In this document: positions 28,379-35,224 of the stretch, piece after piece
Layout of the letters: the number at the start of each line of letters is the position of its first letter
Position numbering within the stretch: the first letter of the stretch is position 1
Assembly (NCBI GenBank): GCA_963729215.1
Contig: CAVSND010000023.1
Location: 1-64,000 of the forward strand
Reading direction: 5' to 3'
DNA: 64,000 nt
From: CAVQJU01 sp963729215
Lineage (GTDB): Bacteria > Acidobacteriota > Vicinamibacteria > Vicinamibacterales > CAVVIG01
Made by a program: the position numbers and the translations under genes
Notes under the pieces: model-generated
Database searches by the model: none
The model's input: only the letters and a program-made list of their open reading frames with translations
Told to the model about the DNA's origin: nothing

Positions 28379-29125
28379 CGGATTTCGAGTCGTGGATCGA
28401 GGGGCTGACGTCCCGGCACCTGTCGGATCTGACCTTCGCCGAACTGTCACGGTCGCTGCGCGCGCTGTCGTCCACCTACGTCGAACGGCGCCACAAGCTG
28501 CGCGAAGGCGCGGCCCTCGCGGGCGCCGGCAAGCGGGCCGCCTTCGCGCTGTTCTACGGCCCGCTCCACTACCTCCTGCGTTCGCGAGATCGTCAGGGCA
28601 TTGCCAGGCGCGACGGCGGGCGCGAGGAGGCTGGTCGATCTGGGCTGCGGCACAGGCGCGGCGGGCGCCGCGTGGGCGTCTGAATGCCGGACACGCCCGG
28701 AAATCCTCGGCATCGACCTCCATCCGTGGGCGCTCGGCGAAGCCAACCGCACGTACCACGACTTCCGCATCAAGGCGCGCACGCAGCGGGACGATGTGGC
28801 GAGGGCGCGGCTGCCGGCATCGCCCGCGCTGCTGCTGGCCGCGTTCACGCTGAACGAACTGTCGGACGCCGCGCGCCCCCCGATGCTGGCGCGGCTGCTC
28901 GATCGCACGTCGCAGGGCGACTCGCTGCTCATCGTCGAACCGCTGGCCGGCGGTGCGGCGCCGTGGTGGAACGATTGCCGCGAGACGTTCGAAAAGGCCG
29001 GCGGACGAGCGGACGAATGGCGGCTCCGAGTCGACCTGCCCCCGATCGTCCAGAAGCTCGATCGAGCCGCCGGCCTGAACCACCGGGAGATTACCGGCCG
29101 GTCCTTGTGGCTTCGTCGTGGGTAG
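28375..29125 (+). CDS. SAM-dependent methyltransferase (one frameshift)
   Basis: The N-terminal frame starts at TTG 28375: LTDFESWIEGLTSRHLSDLT and LSSTYVERRHKLREGAAL, ending LFYGPLHYLL. Near 28590 the frame must change to reach RRLVDLGCGTGAAGAAWASE, motif I of a class I methyltransferase. After that come ILGIDLHPWALGEANRTYHD and LLAAFTLNELSDAARPPML (NE motif in the motif-IV region). The architecture, with a helical lead and a small-subunit-type core, resembles Rsm22/ribosomal methyltransferase relatives, but this is tentative. The length after repair is about 249 residues. The 41-residue membrane peptide overlaps its start; downstream a fold-back repeat at 29142 follows. Confidence 0.75.
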
Positions 29126-29141
29126 CCGTTCAAAAGACACG

Positions 29142-29213
29142 AACCACGAAGGTCACCAAGAACACGAAGGCAACGTTCATTCCATCTTTGTGTTCTTCGT
29201 GATCTTTGTGGTT
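29142..29213. repeat. Seven/eight-base-period fold-back element, possible terminator
   Basis: The arms AACCACGAAGGTCACCAAG plus AACACGAAGG (29142-29170) and ATCTTTGTGTTCTTCGTG plus ATCTTTGTGGTT (29184-29213) are near-perfect reverse complements, around a short loop. Each arm repeats a CACGAAGG-like unit. It lies between the methyltransferase and the permease and would fold in either strand, so it can act as a terminator. Confidence 0.55.
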
Positions 29214-29254
29214 AACCGTATCAAATCGCTCCGAGGTTAGAATCGCGAAACCCT

Positions 29255-30637
29255 ATGGCGCCCGAGCTTCGTCGCACACTCGGTTTTCGCGACCTCGTCC
29301 TGTTCTACCTGGCGACAACTCTCAGCCTGCGCTGGATCGCGACGGCCGCCGCCGTCGGTCCGAGCGCGCTCGTGATCTGGGTGCTTGCGGCCCTTGGTTT
29401 GTTCGTTCCGCTCGTGTTCACGGTCCTCGAGTTGTCGTCGCGCTATCCGCACGAGGGCGGGATGTACGTCTGGAGCAAGCGCGCCTTCGGCCCGTTCGCC
29501 GGTTTCATCACAGGCTGGACGTATTGGTCGTCGAACCTGCCGTATTTTCCCGGGCTGCTCTATTTCGCGGCCGCCAACGCGCTCTTCGTCGGCGGACCGT
29601 CGGCCCAGGCGCTCTCGTCGAACAGCACGTACTTTCTGATCGTCTCGTTCACCGGCCTCGCCGTGGCCGTCGGGTTGAACATCGTCGGCCTGGACATCGG
29701 CAAGTGGATGACGAACATCAGCGCGCTCGCCGGCTGGCTGCCGATCGCGCTGCTCATCGTGTTCGGGTTCTACTCGTGGATCACATACGGATCGGCGACT
29801 CCTATTACAGCGCGGTCGCTGCTGCCGAGCACCAGCTTCAAGGATGTCATCTTCTGGTCCACGATGGCCTTCGCATTCAGCGGCGTGGAGAACGCGTCCA
29901 CGATGGGCGATGAGATCGTCGATGCAAGGCGAACCGTTCCTCGAGCCATTCTCACCGCCGCGGCATTCATCACCATCATCTACATCGTCGCCACGCTGTG
30001 CGTCCTGCTCGCGCTGCCCAGGGAGCAGGTGTCAGGCCTCCAGGGCTTCATGCAGGCGATTCAGGCGATGGCGGGCAAGGCCGGCGCCGCGTGGCTGGTG
30101 CCTGTGCTGGCGGCAATGGTCTCGCTCAACGCGTTTGGCGCCGTGGCAGGCTGGTTTGCGGCAACCGCCCGGCTGCCGTTCGTGGCTGGTATCGACCGGT
30201 TCCTGCCCAGCGTCTTTGCCGACCTGCATCCCCAGTGGCGTACGCCGTACGTCGCGCTTCTCGTTCAGGCCGTCATCGCCGGTGTATTCGTGTTCCTCGG
30301 GCAGGCGGGGACGTCGGTGCGCGGCGCCTACGAAGTGCTCGTCAGCATGAGCATCATCGGGAATTTCATCCCGTTCCTCTTCATGTTCGGGGCAATGATC
30401 AAGTTGCAGGACGAACCGGCGGGAGCCGGCGTGCTTCGGGTGCCGGGGGGTCCGGGCGTCGCGCGGGTCCTCGGCGCCCTCGGGTTCCTGGTCAGCGCCG
30501 CTGCCATCGTGCTGGCGTGCGTGCCCGCCGACGAGGAGCCGAACAAGACGCTGGCCGTTATAAAGGTTGTCGGGGCATCGGTCGCGCTCGTGGCGATCGG
30601 TGCGATGATTTATCAGATGGGGAAACGACGCGCATGA
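29255..30637 (+). CDS. APC-family amino-acid/amine permease
   Basis: The 460-residue protein has about twelve transmembrane helices. Helix 1 begins FRDLVLFYLATTLSLRWIAT and the loop after helix 2 carries SSRYPHEGGMYVWSKRAFGP, the E-G-G motif of the APC superfamily that precedes transport residues. STMAFAFSGVENASTMGDEI in the middle is the family's helix-6 motif. It is an inner-membrane permease for amino acids or related amines; the substrate is not readable. Its TGA overlaps the ATG of the M64 peptidase gene (ATGA at 30634-30637), so the two are translationally coupled, suggesting that peptide-derived amino acids released outside could be taken up. Confidence 0.9.
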   Translation: MAPELRRTLGFRDLVLFYLATTLSLRWIATAAAVGPSALVIWVLAALGLFVPLVFTVLELSSRYPHEGGMYVWSKRAFGPFAGFITGWTYWSSNLPYFPGLLYFAAANALFVGGPSAQALSSNSTYFLIVSFTGLAVAVGLNIVGLDIGKWMTNISALAGWLPIALLIVFGFYSWITYGSATPITARSLLPSTSFKDVIFWSTMAFAFSGVENASTMGDEIVDARRTVPRAILTAAAFITIIYIVATLCVLLALPREQVSGLQGFMQAIQAMAGKAGAAWLVPVLAAMVSLNAFGAVAGWFAATARLPFVAGIDRFLPSVFADLHPQWRTPYVALLVQAVIAGVFVFLGQAGTSVRGAYEVLVSMSIIGNFIPFLFMFGAMIKLQDEPAGAGVLRVPGGPGVARVLGALGFLVSAAAIVLACVPADEEPNKTLAVIKVVGASVALVAIGAMIYQMGKRRA

Positions 30638-32001
30638 CCCACTTGCTGTTCGCGCTGGCCGTGATGACGATGCGGGTGGACTACTACCACACCGGGAGTG
30701 CCACCCAGGAGCACTTCAGCGTCGACCGTATCGTCGTCGAACCGCTGGCGTGGCCGGGGAATCCTGCGAGGCCCATCGACACGCTCGATCGCGGCAAGTA
30801 CTTCTTCGAGGTGGTGGACGCCGCGAGCGGAAAGGTCGTGTACTCGCACGGGTTCGCGTCGATGTACGGAGAGTGGGAGACAACGGCCGAAGCCAAATCA
30901 ATGAATCGGACATTCTCGGAATCGCTCCGGTTTCCGAGTGTCGACAAGCCCGTCAAGATCGTGATCAAGAAGCGGGATCCCGGAAACGTGTTCAGGGATG
31001 TCTGGACGACCTCCGTCGATCCGGCCAGTAAGTTCATCGTCCGATCGGGTTCGCAGGCAAACGCGGGGCCGCTGATCAAATTGCACGAGCGCGGCGATCC
31101 GGCCGAGAAGCTCGACCTGCTGATCCTCGGCGATGGCTACACCGCGGCCGAACGCGGAAAATTCGAACGCGACGCGCGGCGTCTGATGGGCGTGCTCTTC
31201 GCGACGTCGCCGTTCAAGGAGCGCGAGCGCGACATCAACGTGTGGGGGCTCGTGCCGGCGTCGAAGGATTCGGGCATCTCGCGGCCATCGGACGGCGTGC
31301 AGAAGCGCACACCCCTCGGCACGATGTACGACACGTTCGATTCCGAGCGCTACATTCTCACGGCGGAGAACCGCGCGTTCCGTGACATCGCCGCCAACGC
31401 CCCGTACGACGTCGTCGAGATCCTGACGAACACCGAAAAGTACGGCGGCGGTGGAATCTACGGACTGTACAGCACTGTCGCCGCTGACAACCTGTGGGCG
31501 CCTTATATCTTTGTTCACGAATTCGGGCATCACCTGGCGGGTCTCGCCGACGAGTACTTCACGTCCGACGTCGCGTACCTTCCGGCGACCGACCGCGTCG
31601 AACCGTGGGAACCGAACGTCACGGCTCTGCTCGACGTCGCGAAGCTGAAATGGAAGGATCTCGTCGAACCGGGCACGCCGCTGCCGACGCCCTGGGCCAA
31701 GGAGCAGTTCGAGAAGGACCAGGAGGAAGGCCAGAAGCGCCGCCGCGACATCCGGGCGAATCACCGCCCCGAGAGCGAGATGAACGCGCTGTTTCGCGAG
31801 GAACTGGCGCGCACGTCCGCCCAGCTGGGGAGCGGACCCTTTGCGGGAAGAGTCGGCGCCTTCGAAGGCGCCAACTACGAGGCCAAGGGGTACTATCGGC
31901 CGCAGGCCGACTGCATCATGTTTACCCGCGATCAGGTGCCGTTTTGCGCCGTCTGCCGGCGCGCACTGGAGCAGACCCTCGATTCATACACCCGGCAATA
32001 G
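30634..32001 (+). CDS. M64-family (IgA-peptidase-like) zinc metallopeptidase
   Basis: The 455-residue protein starts at ATG 30634 with a hydrophobic segment MTHLLFALAVMTM that serves as signal or anchor. It then shows the M64 layout: an N-terminal beta domain (YYHTGSATQEHFSVDRIVVE, VYSHGFASMYGEWETTAEA) and KLDLLILGDGYTAAE, the characteristic opening of the catalytic domain. IFVHEFGHHLAGLADEYFTS near residue 295 has the HExxH zinc site and the downstream Asp/Glu. The end, ADCIMFTRDQVPFCAVCRRA, has conserved Cys. It probably acts in the periplasm or at the cell surface on proteins. Translation is coupled to the APC permease, which may take up its products. Confidence 0.9.
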   Translation: MTHLLFALAVMTMRVDYYHTGSATQEHFSVDRIVVEPLAWPGNPARPIDTLDRGKYFFEVVDAASGKVVYSHGFASMYGEWETTAEAKSMNRTFSESLRFPSVDKPVKIVIKKRDPGNVFRDVWTTSVDPASKFIVRSGSQANAGPLIKLHERGDPAEKLDLLILGDGYTAAERGKFERDARRLMGVLFATSPFKERERDINVWGLVPASKDSGISRPSDGVQKRTPLGTMYDTFDSERYILTAENRAFRDIAANAPYDVVEILTNTEKYGGGGIYGLYSTVAADNLWAPYIFVHEFGHHLAGLADEYFTSDVAYLPATDRVEPWEPNVTALLDVAKLKWKDLVEPGTPLPTPWAKEQFEKDQEEGQKRRRDIRANHRPESEMNALFREELARTSAQLGSGPFAGRVGAFEGANYEAKGYYRPQADCIMFTRDQVPFCAVCRRALEQTLDSYTRQ

Positions 32002-32088
32002 CCGGGAAACCCGGACGCTTGACGCGAGCGCGAAGCTTCGAACAGACTAGGCGCCCTATCCAACCGGGCTCCGAAAGAGGTGCGTATC

Positions 32089-32481
32089 ATGGACGATTTC
32101 GACAACGAAATGGGATTACCCGACGATGAGATAATCGGCGGGTCCCTCGGCGACATCAACGATCTCGGAGCCGGCCTCGAGGGCGAGCCTGATTTGGGCG
32201 GCGGCGAAGGCGCCGGCGGACGCTCGAGCGGAGGGGCGCGCGCGCGAACAGCGTCGAGTGCGCCGGCGAGCGCGCCGAAACCGAAGGCCGCCGCCAAGCC
32301 GAAGGCGGCTGCGAAGGCAGCGCCGAAGGCCGCAGCGAAAAAGAAGAAGAGCGGCAAGAAAAAGGCCGCCAAAAAGTCGAAGCCGGCCGCGAAGAAGTCC
32401 AAGCCCGCCAGGAAAAGCAAGGCGAAGGCCCGGAAAGCGGCGAAGAAATCCGGAAAGAAGGCCGCGAAGCGGAAGAAATAG
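32089..32481 (+). CDS. Histone-H1-like Lys/Ala-rich protein
   Basis: From ATG 32089 (GAAAGAGG upstream) the 130-residue protein has an acidic N-terminus (MDDFDNEMGLPDDEIIG, GAGLEGEPDLGGGEG). About 85 residues of Lys/Ala/Pro repeats follow (KPKAAAKPKAAAKAAPKAAA, KSKPAAKKSKPARKSKAKA). Such tails bind DNA or RNA like the eukaryotic H1 C-terminus and occur in several bacterial phyla as nucleoid-associated proteins. The acidic head could mask the tail or bind partners. A fold-back repeat and two small beta-rich protein genes follow on the same strand. Confidence 0.85.
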   Translation: MDDFDNEMGLPDDEIIGGSLGDINDLGAGLEGEPDLGGGEGAGGRSSGGARARTASSAPASAPKPKAAAKPKAAAKAAPKAAAKKKKSGKKKAAKKSKPAAKKSKPARKSKAKARKAAKKSGKKAAKRKK

Positions 32482-32488
32482 AAGAACC

Positions 32489-32570
32489 GTGGCTCGTGGC
32501 TGGTGTCTCGTGGCTCGTTGCCACCGAGCTACGAGTCACGAGCCCCGAGTCACGAGCCACGAGCAACGAG
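32489..32570. repeat. Seven-base-period inverted repeat (GAGNNAC type)
   Basis: The left arm (32489-32520) runs GGCTCGT-GGCTGGT-GTCTCGT-GGCTCGT and the right arm (32524-32570) GAGCTAC-GAGTCAC-GAGCCCC-GAGTCAC-GAGCCAC-GAGCAAC. Each is a tandem heptamer array and each is the reverse complement of the other, so the whole can form a long hairpin. It lies 8 bp after the histone-like gene and ends at the next start codon, so it may end transcription or separate the two genes. Confidence 0.6.
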
Positions 32571-32571
32571 A

Positions 32572-32799
32572 ATGTCCATCGTAGACGACCTCATCGAAAA
32601 CCTCGTCGAACGAAACGTCATTCAGCTGAATGGCACGCTGAACGTGTCGCTCGTCAACGGCGGCGTCAAGGTCAAGGGCACGCTGCTCTCGGCTGTGAGC
32701 GATCAGAAAAAGAACAAGACCATCCTCAACGTCAACATCCCCGTGGATGCCGACGTGAAAATCGGTGAGGTTGTGATTCCCCTGCCGAGTATCAAGTAG
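32572..32799 (+). CDS. Small beta-rich protein, related to the next gene product
   Basis: This 75-residue protein starts at ATG 32572 directly after the heptamer repeat. It has a helical lead (MSIVDDLIENLVERNVI), then alternating hydrophobic strands: QLNGTLNVSLVNGGVKVKG, TILNVNIPVDADVKIGEVVI and PLPSIK. No signal peptide or membrane helix is seen. The pattern L-G-L-V-GG-V-G with a later IPV-KI segment recurs in the next gene product, so the two probably form a paralogous pair that may assemble. Its family and function are unknown to me. Confidence 0.6.
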   Translation: MSIVDDLIENLVERNVIQLNGTLNVSLVNGGVKVKGTLLSAVSDQKKNKTILNVNIPVDADVKIGEVVIPLPSIK

Positions 32800-32810
32800 G
32801 AATCGAAGAA

Positions 32811-32851
32811 CGGTCGCCCGTCGCCCCGAGCTACGAGAAACGAGTCACGAG
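32811..32851. repeat. Heptamer array before the next gene
   Basis: The gap between the two small genes carries CGGTCGC-CCGTCGC-CCCGAGC-TACGAGA-AACGAGT-CACGAGC, a run of seven-base units of the same GAG/ACGAG type as at 32524-32570. It is only one arm, with no clear fold-back partner nearby. Confidence 0.5.
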
Positions 32852-32852
32852 C

Positions 32853-33206
32853 ATGTCAGACGTCAACACGTTCATCGACGCGATCGGCAAAGACGTCAGC
32901 TCGACCGTCGCTCCGCGCCTCGATGCGTTGACCGCGGGCATCTCGGCCACGGTGCGCGACTTTGCGCTCGCGCTCATCCAGGACTTGTCCCAGCGCTATC
33001 ATCCGGAGCTCACCGGAGAGCTCCACGCGCGCATCGTGCAGGGTGGCCTGGAAGTGACCGGACAGAACGTGCGCCTCGATCTGAAGCGCCGCGACACCGG
33101 TGCGGCCGTCGCGTCTCTCGATATCCCCGTCTCGATGAAGATCAACGTGGCCGACCTCGCCGTTAATCTTCAGAACACGACGATCAGGCTCGACGTCGTC
33201 CGCTAG
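32853..33206 (+). CDS. Small beta-rich protein paralogous to the upstream gene product
   Basis: The 117-residue protein has a longer helical lead (DVNTFIDAIGKDVSSTVAPR, RDFALALIQDLSQRY) and a beta-rich second half: ELTGELHARIVQGGLEVTGQ, ASLDIPVSMKINVADLAVNL and NTTIRLDVVR. The second half aligns by eye with the 75-residue product upstream (L-G-L-V-GG-V-G and IPV-MKI). There is no signal peptide. Its 3' end faces the GMC-cytochrome operon, whose last gene stops 10 bp away. A role as a coat or scaffold protein is possible but only a guess. Confidence 0.6.
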   Translation: MSDVNTFIDAIGKDVSSTVAPRLDALTAGISATVRDFALALIQDLSQRYHPELTGELHARIVQGGLEVTGQNVRLDLKRRDTGAAVASLDIPVSMKINVADLAVNLQNTTIRLDVVR

Positions 33207-33215
33207 ACGGGCGCG

Positions 33216-35222
33216 CTACTTCTTCGCGTCGGCCGCGATGACATCCGCGGCTTTTTCCCCGATCATGTAAACCGCGCTGACGATGAACAGGCCCGGGACG
33301 CGGGGGAAGACCGACGCGTCCACGACGCGCAGTCCCTGTGTGCCGTGGACCTTGAAATCGCCCGACAGCACGCCGCCGCGCTCCTGCGCGCCAATCGGGC
33401 AGGTGCACGACGCGTGATGGCCCCACGCGTTGTTGCGAACCCATTCGGCGATGTCTTCCGGTGACTGCGTCGCCTCGCCGGGCAGCTCTTCCTTCGCGAG
33501 ACCGCGGCGCTTCAACTCGCCGGCCATCTGACGCACCAGCTGCACGCCCTTGACGACCGCGTCCACGTCCTGCTTGCGGCTGTCATTGCCCTCGTCGAAG
33601 TAATTGAAATTCACGACCGGCGCGTCGCGCGGGTCCGCGGATCGCAGCGTCACGGTGCCGGCCGTGTTGTTCGTGTGCCCCTTGAGCACCACCCAGGTGA
33701 AGCAGTTGGGGTTTTTCGCGACGAGCGTCGAGTATCCCGGAAAGTAACCCTGGAAATTACCAATGAGACCGTAGCAGAACAGATCCGGCTCCGGCTGTTC
33801 GTTCGTGGATCGTGCGATGACCGACAGCACCACGCCGTTGGTCGTGAAGACGCCGCGACGATCGTTCGTCCACTCCTTGAACTGCGGGTCGTCCCGGTTG
33901 AACTTCGCGTCGCGCAGCGGCTCCCACGCGTCGAAGGACATCCGGTTGACCACCGCGACCTCGTAGCGATCCTGCAGGTTCCGTCCGACGCCCGGGAGAT
34001 CGACGCGCACCGGGATCCTCTGCGCCTCGAGCTCCGCGCGGGGGCCGATCCCCGACAGCATGAGCAGCTGCGGCGTGTTGAACGCGCCGCCGGCCAGCAC
34101 GACCTCGCGGGACGCGCGCGCCTGGCGGACGGCGCCGGCGGCGTCGTTCGGTTTCGCGTGCGCGCGATAGAGCCGCTCGCCGCTGAGGTACTCCACGCCG
34201 GTAGCCCGGTTCATGTCGTCGAACAGCACCCGCGTGGCGAGGGCGTTGAGCTCGATCTTCAGCCGGCCCGGATACCGGCTCTGGATGTCCAGCAGCCGCT
34301 CGCGCGTTCCCACGCGCGAATGGTTGTTCGTGGTCATCGGCGCGTAGCGGATGCCGATCGCGCTTTCCGAGACCACGCGCCAGTCGTTGGGATCCTCCTG
34401 GCTTTCGATCCGCGCGCGATCGCCGAGCGGCCCGCCGACTGCCGCCAGGGCGTCCTTGGCCGACTTGACGATGGTCGTTCGCAGATTGTCGTCCTTGAGC
34501 GCCGCCAGCGGAATCGCGCGTTCGGTCGTCAGCCACCCGCCCCAGCCGTGCCGGCTCGGATTTCTGCCGAGCTTGCTCAGCACGCGCTCCCACCACCGGT
34601 GCCGGCAGTCCTCGATTCGCTCGAAGTAGGTGCGCATGTGATCCGCGCGCCAGGACGGATCGCCGGTGATGTCGGCGATCTGATCCCAGTCGGAGTTATG
34701 CGGGTAGACGAAGATCATCGCGTTGTGCGCCGTGCACCCGCCGAGCGTACCGGCGCGCGGGTACAGGACGCCGTCCACCTTGCGCTCGTTGAACGTGGCG
34801 CAGAACTTCTTGTCCTGCTGCTGGCGCGCATCGTCCTTGTAGTGCCGGACGAAGAAATCCCATCGCAGCGCTTCGTTCTCTGTCGCGAGCGAGTGAAAGG
34901 CGGGAACGTCGTAATCCTCGGGCAGCGCATTCTTGCCGCTACTCTGCGGATCGGCGCCCTGAAGCGTGCGGGGATCGCCGCCCGCCTCGAGCAGGAGGAC
35001 CCTGAACCCCGATTCCGCGAGCCTCGCGGCGACAGTCCCGCCGCCGGCGCCCGAGCCGACGACGATGTATTCGGGGTTGAAGTCGGTGGAGGCGTTCTGG
35101 CCGGAGACGGCGGCACGGAGGCCGGCGAACGAGCGGGAAGACGACGCCCCGGCGACGGTCTGCCGGCCGGCAAGCCAGGCGGCAAGCGCGAAACTTCGCT
35201 TGATGAGTTCGCGGCGGTTCAC
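33216..35222 (-). CDS. GMC-family FAD oxidoreductase, Tat-type signal
   Basis: The 668-residue protein begins MNRRELIKRSFALAAWLAG, a twin-arginine-like signal for export of folded cofactor proteins. An ADP-binding motif follows, EYIVVGSGAGGGTVAARLAE, then GGCTAHNAMIFVY (flavin region), LLMLSGIGPRAELEAQRIPV (GMC signature) and GQ/His end motifs (ASCTCPIGAQERGG, SVFPRVPGLFIVSAVYMIGE). GMC enzymes oxidise alcohols, sugars or sterols. Its start lies 2 bp after the stop of the di-heme cytochrome gene, a common pairing in which the cytochrome accepts electrons from the flavoprotein in the periplasm. The substrate is unknown. Confidence 0.9.
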   Translation of the reverse strand: MNRRELIKRSFALAAWLAGRQTVAGASSSRSFAGLRAAVSGQNASTDFNPEYIVVGSGAGGGTVAARLAESGFRVLLLEAGGDPRTLQGADPQSSGKNALPEDYDVPAFHSLATENEALRWDFFVRHYKDDARQQQDKKFCATFNERKVDGVLYPRAGTLGGCTAHNAMIFVYPHNSDWDQIADITGDPSWRADHMRTYFERIEDCRHRWWERVLSKLGRNPSRHGWGGWLTTERAIPLAALKDDNLRTTIVKSAKDALAAVGGPLGDRARIESQEDPNDWRVVSESAIGIRYAPMTTNNHSRVGTRERLLDIQSRYPGRLKIELNALATRVLFDDMNRATGVEYLSGERLYRAHAKPNDAAGAVRQARASREVVLAGGAFNTPQLLMLSGIGPRAELEAQRIPVRVDLPGVGRNLQDRYEVAVVNRMSFDAWEPLRDAKFNRDDPQFKEWTNDRRGVFTTNGVVLSVIARSTNEQPEPDLFCYGLIGNFQGYFPGYSTLVAKNPNCFTWVVLKGHTNNTAGTVTLRSADPRDAPVVNFNYFDEGNDSRKQDVDAVVKGVQLVRQMAGELKRRGLAKEELPGEATQSPEDIAEWVRNNAWGHHASCTCPIGAQERGGVLSGDFKVHGTQGLRVVDASVFPRVPGLFIVSAVYMIGEKAADVIAADAKK

Positions 35223-35224
35223 GG

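Noticed and set aside
32489..32570. Repeat array at 32.5 kb as a possible CRISPR
   Set aside because: The unit is 7 bases, the two halves are reverse complements, and there are no 25-40-base repeats with unique spacers and no Cas genes. It is a palindromic heptamer element.
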